Origin: Halovenus sp037080055
GTDB taxonomy: Archaea > Halobacteriota > Halobacteria > Halobacteriales > Haloarculaceae
Reading direction: 5' to 3'
Length of the DNA stretch: 64,000 nucleotides
NCBI RefSeq assembly: GCF_037080055.1
Contig: NZ_JBAOJI010000004.1
Coordinates: 186,001-250,000 of the forward strand
The translations under genes and the position numbers were made by a program. Below are positions 44,586-53,334 of the stretch, piece by piece (the first letter of the stretch is position 1; the number at the start of each line of letters is the position of its first letter). Under the pieces are notes generated by a model. The model was given only the letters and a program-made list of their open reading frames with translations. It did no database searches and was not told the DNA's origin.

Positions 44586-45826
44586 TCGAGGACTTCTGCG
44601 GTCGTTCCGCCGACGGGTTCGGGGTCGGCACCCGCTTCGGCGGCGGCCTCGGGATCTTTGAGCAGATGGCCCGTCGTGAGACAGACGACTTGCTCATCGT
44701 CGCGGACGACACCCTCCGAACGGAGTTTTCGCAAGCCGGCAATCGACGCCGCGGAGGCCGGTTCGACGCCGACACCCTCGCCCGCGAGGTCACGCTGTGC
44801 CTCGGTGATCTTCTCGTCGGAGACTGCGGTGGCAGTGCCACCCGTCGCGCGGATTCCTGGGAGCGCCTTTGGTGCGTTGACCGGGTTGCCGATGCGGATG
44901 GCCGTCGCACGAGTCTCGACGTCGTCCCAGCGTTCGTGTTCCTCCCAGCCGTGTTCGATGGCTTCGGCCATCGGCGCTGCCCCGGCGGCCTGGACGCCCG
45001 TTAGTTTGGGCACGTCTTCCTCCTCGATTGCGCCGCTTTTGACGAGTTCGCGGAAACACTTGTACAGCGCGGCGGTGTTGCCCGCGTTCCCGACCGGCAG
45101 GACGATCCGATCGGGGTAATCACCCTCTTCCTCGTGGAACTGCTCCATGATCTCCAGCCCGATGGTCTTCTGGCCCTCCAGTCGGAAGGGGTTCAGCGAG
45201 TTGAGCAGGTAGACCTCGCCGCGCTGGGCCATATCCTGCACGATATCCAGACAGGTGTCGAAGTTGCCGTCGACTTCGAGGATGCGCGCGCCGTGGAGGC
45301 TTGCCTGTGCGACCTTGCCGGCGGCGACTTTCCCCGCCGGGAGCAGCACGAGCGTCTCCATCCGACCGCGCGCGCCGTAGGCGGCCAGTGCAGCGCTGGT
45401 GTTACCGGTCGAGGCACAGGCCAGTCGCTCGACGCCGACTTTCTGTGCGACGCGAGTTCCGACGGTCATCCCCCGATCCTTGAAACTACCCGTCGGGTTC
45501 ATCCCCTCGTGTTTGACTCGGAGGCGGTCGACGCCGATTTCGTCTTCCAGCCCCGGCACGTCGTGGAGTTGGGTGCCGCCTTCGGGCAGACTGACGCCGT
45601 TGTCGACCGGCAGTGCGGCCCCATACCGCCAGACGCCGCGTTCGCCCTCGAAGTCATTCCACGTCGGGAGGTCGGAGTACCGAACTTCGAGTAAGCCGTC
45701 ACAGTCGTCGCAGGTGTACCGAACGTCCGCAAACGGCGCAAACGTCTCCGAACACTCGATACAACTCAGCCAGACGCCATCCGACGCGCAGGAGGGTTCG
45801 TCTGCGGTCAGTTCGAGGTTAGCCAT
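44567..45826 (-). CDS. thrC: Threonine synthase
   Basis: The enzyme converts O-phosphohomoserine to threonine with PLP. The protein has 419 residues. An N-terminal zinc ribbon (CIECSETF, CDDCDGLL, residues 22-45) is followed by the PLP-binding lysine in NPTGSFKDRG (about 110) and the phosphate loop GNAGNTAALYK. Many archaeal threonine synthases carry this ribbon. The ATG at 45826 (MANLELT) is favoured over one nine codons earlier. The gene ends inside the small acidic gene on the other strand. Confidence 0.95.
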   Translation of the reverse strand: MANLELTADEPSCASDGVWLSCIECSETFAPFADVRYTCDDCDGLLEVRYSDLPTWNDFEGERGVWRYGAALPVDNGVSLPEGGTQLHDVPGLEDEIGVDRLRVKHEGMNPTGSFKDRGMTVGTRVAQKVGVERLACASTGNTSAALAAYGARGRMETLVLLPAGKVAAGKVAQASLHGARILEVDGNFDTCLDIVQDMAQRGEVYLLNSLNPFRLEGQKTIGLEIMEQFHEEEGDYPDRIVLPVGNAGNTAALYKCFRELVKSGAIEEEDVPKLTGVQAAGAAPMAEAIEHGWEEHERWDDVETRATAIRIGNPVNAPKALPGIRATGGTATAVSDEKITEAQRDLAGEGVGVEPASAASIAGLRKLRSEGVVRDDEQVVCLTTGHLLKDPEAAAEAGADPEPVGGTTAEVLDYLESN

Positions 45827-45881
45827 TATACAGGTCTTGTCCCCGGAACCCAAAAGTCAGGCGGTTAGATACTGGGGCGGC

Positions 45882-46268
45882 TTATGCTTCGTCGCCGAAC
45901 TCGTCGATGCGGTCGTGGACGTAGTCGGCCCATGCATCAAGCGTCTCGTGCATGAGTTCGCGGGCCTCCGGCAGCGGGGTCGGGGAGTACTGGTAGACGT
46001 GGCCGCCGCCGTCGAGCAGGCGTCGTTCGCGGGCAGCGAGGCCTTTCTCTCGCAGCGTCGACAGCGAGCGATTGACGTTGCTGCGGTCCCGGTCGAGTTC
46101 GGCGGCCAGTTCCTCGACGGTGCTGCCCGGATGCTCCAGGAGTGTCTCGTAAGTCTTGGCCTCGTGGCGCTGGACGTTGAACACGCAGGCGAGCACTTCG
46201 CGGAGGTCCGGCTCTTCGTCGAGCATCAATTCCCGGAACTTCGCCGGAGACGGGTCGGCATCAACCAT
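45882..46268 (-). CDS. Winged-helix transcriptional regulator
   Basis: The protein has 128 residues. The core (about 35-95) is a winged helix of the TrmB/MarR type: AKTYETLLEHPGSTVEELAAELDRDRSNVNRSLSTLREKGL (given in parts; helix 2 about TVEELAAEL, recognition helix about DRSNVNRSLSTL). No ligand-binding domain is attached; an amphipathic C-terminal helix could dimerise. AATAAAATC lies about 25 bases before the ATG. The regulated genes are unknown; thrC is the neighbour on the same strand. Confidence 0.85.
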   Translation of the reverse strand: MVDADPSPAKFRELMLDEEPDLREVLACVFNVQRHEAKTYETLLEHPGSTVEELAAELDRDRSNVNRSLSTLREKGLAARERRLLDGGGHVYQYSPTPLPEARELMHETLDAWADYVHDRIDEFGDEA

Positions 46269-46314
46269 ACCAGCCGTTGCACCTCCGGGCGAATAAAATC
46301 TCAGTTTCTGCGGT

Positions 46315-46551
46315 TCACTGCTCGGCGTAGCCCTGTTGGCGCAGGCAGGTCTGCATCTCGCTGGCGGAGTCGTGTTTGTGCAGGCGAGCGGGGGTATCAC
46401 AGTAGTAGATATCACCGTTGTATCGGAGGGTAACCTCGTGTTCGGAGCCCAGAAACTCCGTGCGAACGACGACGCGCCGACCGTCTTCGATCGCGGTCAT
46501 GATCTCTTCGACGGTCAGTTCGCCGGCCTCGACGACGAGCGGGTCGCTCAT
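46315..46551 (-). CDS. Small conserved-type hypothetical protein
   Basis: The protein has 78 residues. Central strands (RRVVVRTEFLGSEHEVTLRYN, in two parts; GDIYYCDTPARLHKH) suggest a small beta-rich fold with one Cys-Asp-Thr-Pro motif. The N-terminus has VEEIMTAIEDG. It is compact and lacks low-complexity tracts, so it looks like a real gene. No family is recognised. It is divergent from the phosphatase gene. Confidence 0.65.
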   Translation of the reverse strand: MSDPLVVEAGELTVEEIMTAIEDGRRVVVRTEFLGSEHEVTLRYNGDIYYCDTPARLHKHDSASEMQTCLRQQGYAEQ

Positions 46552-46634
46552 ATCGGCTCATTCGAGGAGGCTCCATTTCAGTGACCCGTTTTGAATACAG
46601 AGGAGTCAAATCACTGCCGCCCTACGCTGTGAAT

Positions 46635-47264
46635 GTGACTGCGGAGCGCATCCTGTTGGTACGCCACGGCGAGACGGACTGGAACCGAAAAGGTCGATTA
46701 CAGGGCTGGGCACCGACGGCGCTGAACGACCGGGGCCACGAACAGGCGCAGCGGTTGGGCAAGGAACTCGCAGCGAACTGCGATATCAACCGTATCGTCG
46801 CTTCCGATAGCCTGCGGACCCGAGAGACTGCTGCTGGCATCCGCGACGCAGCGATCGAACCGGAACCCGAGTTCGAATCGGCCTGGCGCGAGCGCGGACT
46901 GGGCGTCTATCAGGGATTCACATGGGGTGAACTCGAAAGTCGCTTCCCAGCGTTCGAGTACAACAACGGGCTGCTCGCGCTCGAAGAGCGCCCCGAAGGC
47001 GGCGAGACACTGGTCGAGATGTACCAGCGAGTCCTCGCCGCCTGGAAAGAGGTGCGCGAGGAGTCAACTGGAACGGCGCTCGTCGTGACCCACGGCGGCC
47101 CGATTACCGTGGTGCTCGCGTGGCTCAACAGTCTCGATATCCCCAGCGCAATCGAACGATACAGCATCAATAATTGCTCGGTGACGGAAGTCGAACTTCC
47201 GGAGAACGAGATTATTCGGGAAAACGAATTGCTCTTCGAGACGGTCCCGCCACACGAGCCCTAG
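46635..47264 (+). CDS. Histidine phosphatase family protein (phosphoglycerate-mutase-like)
   Basis: The protein has about 209 residues. The catalytic motif LLVRHGETDWN is at the N-terminus, and the second His is in VVTHGGP (about 150). An Arg in SDSLRTRETA and a Glu after it complete the pocket. Many archaeal members are general phosphatases or cofactor-dependent mutases, so the substrate is open. The start is uncertain: GTG at 46635 places the motif close to the N-terminus as usual, but GTG at 46629 and 46581 are in frame. Confidence 0.85.
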   Translation: MTAERILLVRHGETDWNRKGRLQGWAPTALNDRGHEQAQRLGKELAANCDINRIVASDSLRTRETAAGIRDAAIEPEPEFESAWRERGLGVYQGFTWGELESRFPAFEYNNGLLALEERPEGGETLVEMYQRVLAAWKEVREESTGTALVVTHGGPITVVLAWLNSLDIPSAIERYSINNCSVTEVELPENEIIRENELLFETVPPHEP

Positions 47265-48118
47265 TCGGTCGGATACTCCGCTTCGAGCGGGTCGGGTTCC
47301 TGCAGGTCGGAGTCCTCGGTCGCCGGACTGACGCTGCCGGTCTGGTAGCCGTGCAGATCCAGCGTCACGTGCTCGAAACCGAGATCAGCGATGTGATCGC
47401 GCGCCGCGCGGATGAAGTCGGGATCCAGCGCCACGTCCAGTTCTTCCTCGGAGACTTCGATGCGCGCGAGGCCATCGTGATCCCGTACCCGGAACTGATC
47501 GAAGCCCCACGTCCGGAGCAGTCGTTCGGCCTTCTCGATACGGCTGAGTCGTTCCTCGGTGACTTCGAGTCCCGTCGGGATGCGTGAGGAGAGACAGGCC
47601 ATCGATGGCTTGTCTGCGACGGAAAGGTCGTACTGCTCGGCAATCTCTCGAACTTCTTCCTTGCTGATCTCGTGGGCGAGCAATGGCGAGTAGGCGTCGA
47701 GTTCGTCGACGGCTTGCAGTCCGGGACGATGGCCCTCGCCGGGATCAGAGGCGTTGGTGCCGTCACAAACGACATCGATCCCGAGTTCCTCGGCGCGGTC
47801 GAACATCGCCCCGAGTCGCATCGTCCGGCAGTGATAACAGCGCTGGTCGTCGTTGGCGATGAACGCCTCGCTGTCGAGTTCGCTGAACTCGACGATTTCG
47901 TGACGGATCCCAATCTCTTCGGCGACTCGTTTCGCGTCGTCGAGTTCCGCTTCTGGGAGGGTTTCGCTGCGCGCTGTACAGGCGACGGCATCCTCGCCCA
48001 GCGCGTCGTGGGCGATTGCGGCGACGACGCTCGAATCAACCCCGCCCGAAAAGGCGACGAGTACGCCGTCGCGCTCCGCGAGGTCCGCCCGAGCGGCGTC
48101 GAGTTTCGCTTCGGTCAT
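47261..48118 (-). CDS. larE: ATP-dependent sacrificial sulfur transferase LarE
   Basis: LarE donates sulfur to the nickel-pincer cofactor of lactate racemase and related enzymes. The protein has 285 residues with the PP-loop AFSGGVDSSVVA (about 23), CYHCRTMRLG, and the sulfur-donating Cys in MACLSSRIPTG (about 174). LarB, LarC and LarA genes are not in this window. It overlaps the phosphatase gene end by four bases. It might also work with another nickel-pincer enzyme. Confidence 0.93.
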   Translation of the reverse strand: MTEAKLDAARADLAERDGVLVAFSGGVDSSVVAAIAHDALGEDAVACTARSETLPEAELDDAKRVAEEIGIRHEIVEFSELDSEAFIANDDQRCYHCRTMRLGAMFDRAEELGIDVVCDGTNASDPGEGHRPGLQAVDELDAYSPLLAHEISKEEVREIAEQYDLSVADKPSMACLSSRIPTGLEVTEERLSRIEKAERLLRTWGFDQFRVRDHDGLARIEVSEEELDVALDPDFIRAARDHIADLGFEHVTLDLHGYQTGSVSPATEDSDLQEPDPLEAEYPTD

Positions 48119-48162
48119 AGCCCTGTTTCTCGCTCACAGCGCAAAAACGCGTCGCACCCGCC

Positions 48163-48789
48163 TTACTCGTTGACGATAGCCGTCTCGAACTCGCCGTCCG
48201 CGTACTCGACGCCGGCCGCACAGACACGATGCTCGAACTCGTGGTCGTACAGTTCTCGGGCCACACCGGCGGCATCGAAGGCGTCGAGTTTGAATTTGGT
48301 TGGGCTGTCCTCCTCGTAGGTGGCGACCAGCGTCGGCTCCGTGACCTCCTCGACCAACAGTGCGTCTCGTCGGACCGTCCCGATGTAGCCCGCCGGCTCT
48401 GCGTTCGCGGAGGGGTCGTCGGTCAACCCGACGATGCCGGCGATGCGCGGTGTGTCGTAGTCGTCTTTCTCGAAATCCAGCGCGAGCAGCGGTTCGGCCA
48501 GCGCGTCCTTGGCGGGATAGCCCAGTTCGAGTTTCTCGGCGATAGGGTCGACGTGCGAGCCGTTACCGATGACTGCGCCGCGGTCGGTCAGTTGCACGCA
48601 GTTGTAGGAGATGTAGGGGTTGTCGGTCTCTTCGGCCTCCTCGGTGGGGCCGACGGTGATGGTGCCGTCGCGGTCGATTGCCTGTCTGTTCGGGAACGAG
48701 CGCGAAGAGACGCGGTATGCGCCGACCTCCGGCCCGACGACGACGAAGCGTCCAACGTACATATCTCGGTGTGTCGGGCGCGCGGGCAT
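48163..48789 (-). CDS. purO: IMP cyclohydrolase, archaeal PurO type
   Basis: PurO closes the ring of FAICAR to give IMP, the last purine step in archaea. The core MYVGRFVVVG, AYRVSSRSFPNR, NPYISYNCVQ, GNGSHVDPI and VCAAGVEYADG are family motifs. The start is either ATG 48789 (MPARPTHRD before the core), whose TATA-like TCTCTATC lies about 30 bases upstream, or ATG 48762 (MYVGRF). With the first choice the protein has 208 residues, normal for PurO. Confidence 0.92.
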   Translation of the reverse strand: MPARPTHRDMYVGRFVVVGPEVGAYRVSSRSFPNRQAIDRDGTITVGPTEEAEETDNPYISYNCVQLTDRGAVIGNGSHVDPIAEKLELGYPAKDALAEPLLALDFEKDDYDTPRIAGIVGLTDDPSANAEPAGYIGTVRRDALLVEEVTEPTLVATYEEDSPTKFKLDAFDAAGVARELYDHEFEHRVCAAGVEYADGEFETAIVNE

Positions 48790-48929
48790 GTAGGTGTCGG
48801 AACGCAGTTCAGAGAGATAGAGACGTGGGAGATTCGTTGTGCGAACTGCCACCGGAAAGCACATTTTGCGCCTCCCGGGAAGCGATTACGACACACATAA
48901 GTACGATCACCAATTACGAATTAATGCGA

Positions 48930-49002
48930 AGTTCCGTGGTGTAGTGGCCAATCATGTAGCCTTCTGGGGGCTACGACGGAGGTTCGAATCCTCCCGGAAC
49001 TA
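48930..49002 (+). tRNA. tRNA-Gln (anticodon CTG)
   Basis: The sequence folds into a cloverleaf. The acceptor stem pairs AGTTCCG with CGGAACT. The D arm has the loop AGTGGCCAATC. The anticodon stem is TAGCC/GGCTA with loop TTCTGGG, giving anticodon CTG, which reads CAG (Gln). The variable loop is CGAC, and the T stem is GGAGG/CCTCC with loop TTCGAAT. The discriminator base is A at 49002. CCA is not encoded and no intron is present. ACATAAG at about 48897-48903 may be the promoter. Confidence 0.93.
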
Positions 49003-49079
49003 TTCTCTGCGAACGGCAGTGAGCAGTGATCTTCTTCGATGGATTCGAAGCTGGGAGTGAAGCGTGTCGAAACGACCGT

Positions 49080-49106
49080 GGTTCGAATCCTCCCGGAACT
49101 ATTCTC
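49080..49106 (+). repeat. Second copy of the tRNA-Gln 3' end (27-bp direct repeat)
   Basis: These 27 bases are identical to 48981-49007, from GG of the T stem through the acceptor end and five bases beyond it (ATTCTC). The bases before are only loosely similar. The repeat therefore begins within the tRNA gene and runs past its end, with 72 bases between the copies. This is the pattern of an attL/attR pair made by an integrase that targets a tRNA 3' end. No integrase gene is present nearby. Confidence 0.7.
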
Positions 49107-49201
49107 CTCCCGAAGCAAACTCCAGAGAGGTGCTGTTGCACGCGAAGAGACAGCAGCCAGGAATTTATAGTGGATTGTGACGAACCCACCGGCAGCCTCC
49201 G

Positions 49202-50215
49202 ATGCTCCCCGATGATTCCGCCCTCCGGCGTCGACTACTGCTCACGGCGGTGCTGGTCGTCGCTCTCCCGTTTCTGTTCATTTACGCCTTCGAGTTCGCG
49301 GTCAATCGGTTTCTGGTGCCCATTCTCGAATCACAGGGGTACGGACCGTACTACGGGCATTTCTACGTCGCACCTGGATTCGCCGTCGTCGTGGTGGTGG
49401 GTGGACTGGCCGTGCAGGCGCGGTACGGCCCGCAGACAGTGCTGCGCTCGATCGGCGCACGGGAGACCAGCAGCAGTTCCCACCCCGAACTCCACGCTGC
49501 GGTGACGCGGTTGGCCCAGCAGGCCGACGTGGAACCGCCGGCGGTCGCGGTCACCGACAACGACGCGCCGAACGCAGCGGCAGTCAGGGGGCCGTCCGGT
49601 GAGGGGACAATCGTACTCACGACAGGACTGCTCGACGAACTGGACGACGAGGAACTGACCGCCGTGCTGGCGCACGAACTCGCTCATCTCACGAACCGCG
49701 ACGCCACAGTTATGACCGTCGCATGGGTGCTTCCGACAGTAACGTACTACCTCGCAATCGTCTCCGCGTACCTGCTGTATCGACTCCCGCGCTCGCTCGC
49801 CGGCGGTTCCTCGGGCGGAGACGACGGCGGCGCGGCGAAGGCGATTATCGTGCTCGTCGCGACCGCGCTCATGACGCTAGCAGTCTCCGCGCTGTTCTGG
49901 GCCGCGAGTGTACTCGTTCACCGGTTGCTCTCACGGTATCGGGAGTTCGCCGCGGACCGCGGGGCCGCAGCGCTGACGGGCGATCCCGCGGCCCTGGCGA
50001 GCGCGCTCGAAACGATGGACGAGACGATGGAAGACGTGCCGGACGAGGACCTTCGGGCGCTCGATGGCGGCGCCGAAGCGCTGTACGCCGCGCCGCTGGA
50101 ATCGCGGGCTTTCACCGATGCCGAACTCGTGTCGACGGACATCTTCCCCGAGACGCATCCGCCGACGAGCGAGCGAGTCGACCGCCTGTACGAACTGGCG
50201 GGGGAGATGGAATGA
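49202..50215 (+). CDS. M48-family membrane metalloprotease (HtpX-like)
   Basis: The protein has 337 residues with membrane helices at about 12-35, 55-75, 170-195 and 215-240. The zinc site is HELAHLTNRDA (HExxH, about 160) and the third ligand Glu lies in REFAADRGAA. HtpX-like proteases take part in membrane protein quality control. The stop overlaps the ATG of the next gene as ATGA, so the two are coupled. Confidence 0.92.
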   Translation: MLPDDSALRRRLLLTAVLVVALPFLFIYAFEFAVNRFLVPILESQGYGPYYGHFYVAPGFAVVVVVGGLAVQARYGPQTVLRSIGARETSSSSHPELHAAVTRLAQQADVEPPAVAVTDNDAPNAAAVRGPSGEGTIVLTTGLLDELDDEELTAVLAHELAHLTNRDATVMTVAWVLPTVTYYLAIVSAYLLYRLPRSLAGGSSGGDDGGAAKAIIVLVATALMTLAVSALFWAASVLVHRLLSRYREFAADRGAAALTGDPAALASALETMDETMEDVPDEDLRALDGGAEALYAAPLESRAFTDAELVSTDIFPETHPPTSERVDRLYELAGEME

Positions 50216-51315
50216 ACCGGCGCGAGGTACTGGGTGGGATCGCTGCCGGTCTGACGGCCGGACTGGCTGGCTGTGGGTACGCCTACGGAACCGGGGATAT
50301 TCGCGAGCGTCAATCCCTCACCGGCAGATCGCTGTTCGGAATCGAGACCCAAGACGTGCTGCGTGACGGCGACCGGATCCTCGTCGCGAAACAGCGTGAT
50401 AATACGATCAGGCCGTCGCTCCCGGACGAAGATCCGCCGGATTCAGAAATTGACCTGTCCGCATTCGATCTCAACGGCGAGTCACAGTGGGAGTACAGCC
50501 GTGCCGGGACGTACACCGCCGCCACTCTCGCGGGAGCCGGTGCCTATCTCGTCGACGACGGGTCCCGCGTCGAAGCGGTCGCACCGAGCGGTGACGACAC
50601 GGAAGGCGAGCGCGAGTGGAGTGCCGAACTCCCAGACGCCGGCCCGCCAATCGCCGGCAGCCCCGAACTGGTGGCGGTGACCACCAGCGGAGGCGTGGCC
50701 GCGGTCAGTGAACGACTCCTGTGGGAGCGAGTCGTCGACGACCTGCAGGACCTGTTCGTCGTCGGTCGGGCCACCGTGATACACACCGCGAACAGGCTCA
50801 GAGTAATCGACGAGTCAGGCACGGAGACCTACCATCGCACCGGCGACGATCTGCTCGTGACCACAGACGCCGAACGACTGTATCTCACCGACGAAACTGA
50901 GGTGTGGGCTGTCAATCCGGCGACCGGCGAGCGACTGTGGGAACAACCGGCCGAGGGGCTGTGGACGACGCTGACCGTAGAGGGGGAGGTACTCGGCTTG
51001 CGCTCGACATCGGAAGTACGGACCTTCGAGACGACCGGAGCGCCGCTGTGGAACGCAGATATCTCGACATCCAGCGGTTCATTCCTTCCGGCCGCGGAGT
51101 GGGGATACTATGTTCCGGGCTGTGAACTACACGGCTTCAGTCCCAACGGCCAGCGGTGGAACCGTGACCTCACTCTCTGTTCGTCGGGTGGGTTCTGTGG
51201 CGACTGTCAGCAGGTCGATGGCTGGATCGACGGCGAACTCGTCTGGTATCTCTTCGAGTCGGGCGATCTGATCTGCGTCCAGCGGACTGACCAGCGCCGC
51301 GGACTGTTCTGGTGA
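50212..51315 (+). CDS. Tat lipoprotein with PQQ-like beta-propeller
   Basis: The protein has 367 residues. A Tat signal (NRREVLGGIAAG) with lipobox LAGC anchors it outside the membrane. The body is a beta-propeller with blades such as IDLSAFDLNGESQWEYS, VWAVNPATGERLWEQ and VQRTDQRRGLFW. A cysteine-rich loop CSSGGFCGDC lies near residue 335. It is co-translated with the membrane protease (ATGA overlap), so it may act beside it on the cell surface. Ligand unknown. Confidence 0.85.
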   Translation: MNRREVLGGIAAGLTAGLAGCGYAYGTGDIRERQSLTGRSLFGIETQDVLRDGDRILVAKQRDNTIRPSLPDEDPPDSEIDLSAFDLNGESQWEYSRAGTYTAATLAGAGAYLVDDGSRVEAVAPSGDDTEGEREWSAELPDAGPPIAGSPELVAVTTSGGVAAVSERLLWERVVDDLQDLFVVGRATVIHTANRLRVIDESGTETYHRTGDDLLVTTDAERLYLTDETEVWAVNPATGERLWEQPAEGLWTTLTVEGEVLGLRSTSEVRTFETTGAPLWNADISTSSGSFLPAAEWGYYVPGCELHGFSPNGQRWNRDLTLCSSGGFCGDCQQVDGWIDGELVWYLFESGDLICVQRTDQRRGLFW

Positions 51316-51426
51316 CGGCAAGCGAGACGGATCGGCAGAATAGTCGCTACGCGTGGCTGTCGTGTCGGGGCCGGAATAACCGAGTCGCGGTTTCAGGGCG
51401 GTCCGGAAGCGTTCACAACGGGATGG

Positions 51427-51546
51427 CTACAGCGGCGAGAATCGGTGTACCTCCCGGGCGTGGTCGAGAAGCTCCTCGGTGCTCTCGAAGGTCTCACCAC
51501 ATGCACACCGATGCGCCGCCGGATCGGTCGACCGTTGTGTTGACAT
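51427..51546 (-). CDS. Micro zinc-finger protein (39 residues)
   Basis: The protein has 39 residues. It contains CACGETFESTEELLDHAREVH, a C2H2-like finger written here as CACGETFESTEEL then LDHAREVH, with short spacing between the two cysteines. A TATTATAAAC box on the minus strand at about 51567-51576 lies near 26 bases before the ATG, as expected for a leaderless transcript. It probably binds DNA, RNA or protein in a small haloarchaeal zinc-protein family. Confidence 0.6.
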   Translation of the reverse strand: MSTQRSTDPAAHRCACGETFESTEELLDHAREVHRFSPL

Positions 51547-51688
51547 ATTTATATCAACGGACGCGCGGTTTATAATAGTTGTACATGGTGTGTGAACTAG
51601 TTGCATAGACTCAGTTGGATCGGTGAGTACTGCGGTCGTTCTGGAGCCAGCGGACCCGGGTTTATACCGGTCGAGGCCAATTACAGGT

Positions 51689-52285
51689 ATGGATCGAGAC
51701 CAACTCCGCGAGGCGTGGGATACCGTCGCGGAAACGTACGCACACAATCGTGATCCGTCGGGGTCGGACGCGGACCTGATCGACGATCTGTTGGCGACGT
51801 TGCCGGCCGATCCGAAGATACTGGATATCGGCCCCTGTGACGGCGCGCGAACGCTCGCCAACCTGCCGGCGGGGAGCGTCGGAGTCGACATCTCGCGGGA
51901 CGCGTTAGAGTTGGCACGTGAGACAGTTCCCGAATCAGTGCTACTGCAGGGGGATATGGCGAGTCTGCCGATTGTCGGGGGATCGATGGATGGGATCACA
52001 GCCTACCACGCCGTCTTTCACGTTCCGCGGGCGGAACATCCCGCAGTGTACGAGGAGTTCGCCCGCGTCCTGCGTCCCGGCGGGCGTTTGCTGATGACGC
52101 TGCCCGGCGGCCGCTTCGAGACGACACGTCGGGGCTGGATGGGTGGTTCGATGTTCTTCTCCGCACCGGGCCGCGAGCAGGCGCTGACCCAGTTGGAGGA
52201 GGCTGGCTTCGAGGATGTGCAGACAGAGATGGCAGACGATCCGCTCGGGAGCAGTACCGAGTTCGTCTTCGCGACGCGGTCGTAG
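51689..52285 (+). CDS. SAM-dependent class I methyltransferase
   Basis: The protein has 198 residues. Motif I is LDIGPCDGART (about 48-58), the acidic loop is GVDISRDAL, then GDMASLPIVGGSMDGITAYHAVFHV and RVLRPGGRLLMTLPGG. This is the UbiE/small-molecule type. The substrate is unknown. GTTTATACC lies about 28 bases before the ATG at 51689, which supports that start. The SRP RNA gene begins 58 bases after its stop. Confidence 0.88.
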   Translation: MDRDQLREAWDTVAETYAHNRDPSGSDADLIDDLLATLPADPKILDIGPCDGARTLANLPAGSVGVDISRDALELARETVPESVLLQGDMASLPIVGGSMDGITAYHAVFHVPRAEHPAVYEEFARVLRPGGRLLMTLPGGRFETTRRGWMGGSMFFSAPGREQALTQLEEAGFEDVQTEMADDPLGSSTEFVFATRS

Positions 52286-52343
52286 CTGTCCCGTCCCTTG
52301 TATCGAAAGGTCCTTATGACAACCCGTGGTAGGTTCAGATGGA

Positions 52344-52640
52344 CTAGGTCGGGCGGTTAGGCCCCGCTCCTCGCCACGTGTGGCCTCAAGTGGGACCGAA
52401 CGCCGGGGGCGTGCGGTCAGACGGCCGTGGGCCCCGCAAGCCAACGTCGAAGCCTCGTCCTGCGGGGACGGAGGTCTGGATGGCTGTGTCTGCAGGGACA
52501 CAGGCGCCCAGTTAACCGGTGCCAGTCCGCCAGGCGCGGAAGCGAGCAGCGGAGCACTGGACATCTGTCGCTCGTAGGGTCGCGGGGTGGAGGAGGCACG
52601 CGGGACTACCCGCGGTCAGACGCCGCGCAATCCTGGCTGT
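52344..52640 (+). ncRNA. ffs: Signal recognition particle 7S RNA
   Basis: The conserved S-domain helix 8 core is clear at about 52533-52560 (GCCAGGCGCGGAAGCGAGCA then GCGGAGCAC), matching the universal SRP RNA core that binds SRP54. The ends pair: CTAGG at 52344-52348 with CCTGG at 52632-52636, then GGGCGG with CCGCGC. This gives about 295 nucleotides, the usual archaeal length. A TATA-like TCCTTATGAC lies about 28 bases upstream. No protein frame explains the segment. Exact ends are approximate. Confidence 0.85.
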
Positions 52641-52748
52641 CCATTTCCACATTCTACAACTGGTGAGCGACAGCGCTGGCGTCAGGACGAAGCCGAAGAG
52701 GGAACTGCTTAAGTCGTCGTGTACCTCAACTACGAGTATGTATTGGCG

Positions 52749-53252
52749 ATGCACCCGGCCACGGAGGCGGTCACGATGAGCCTCCAGTCGCCGGTCGGGT
52801 CGGATCATCAACTCGCACGCTTGCTCCAGATCGGTGCCGTCCTCGAAGAGGTCGTCGAGGCTCGGGCCACGAAACACTGTGAATCCGACGTCATCGACGA
52901 CGACGTTCGGGCAATGCTGGAGGAGGCGGCCGAGGAGTCGGCGCGACATCGCGAACGGATCGACGACGTGATCGACGAACTCGACGCGGAAACGATTCCA
53001 TTCGACGAGATTCAGCCGCTCGTCGAACAGCAGTACGAGGCCGATCAGGATTTCGACGGGGTGCTCTACGACCAACTCTGCAACGAAGAGACGGCCTACA
53101 AGTTCTACGACGACCTGATCGACGCAGTCGAGCAGTCGGATGCGACATTCAGTATCGACCGCGACCGTCTACTCGGGATTCTCCGAGAGATCCGAGCCGA
53201 GGAGGAGGCGGGCGTCGAAGAAGTTACCGAACTGATGGAACAAGGCACATGA
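52749..53252 (+). CDS. Ferritin-like (rubrerythrin-type) four-helix protein
   Basis: The protein has about 167 residues and is almost wholly helical. Four helices carry spaced Glu and His residues of a ferritin-like di-iron site: LEEVVEARATKHC, EEAAEESARHRERI, NEETAYKFYDDL and EEEAGVEEV. It is followed by a DtxR-type metal regulator, which supports a role in iron or manganese handling. ATG at 52749 is used; ATG 52776 or TTG 52743 are also in frame. Confidence 0.75.
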   Translation: MHPATEAVTMSLQSPVGSDHQLARLLQIGAVLEEVVEARATKHCESDVIDDDVRAMLEEAAEESARHRERIDDVIDELDAETIPFDEIQPLVEQQYEADQDFDGVLYDQLCNEETAYKFYDDLIDAVEQSDATFSIDRDRLLGILREIRAEEEAGVEEVTELMEQGT

Positions 53253-53334
53253 CAGCGCGAGCCACTGCGGTCGACCAGTGTTGTCCGGAAACTGCTCCGG
53301 CCACGCGGCCGGAGGCGACCCGTGGGGGGAACCA

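Noticed and set aside
49068..49107. Possible second tRNA gene
   Set aside because: Only the T arm and 3' acceptor half are present; the D and anticodon arms cannot be formed. It is a partial copy of the tRNA-Gln 3' end.
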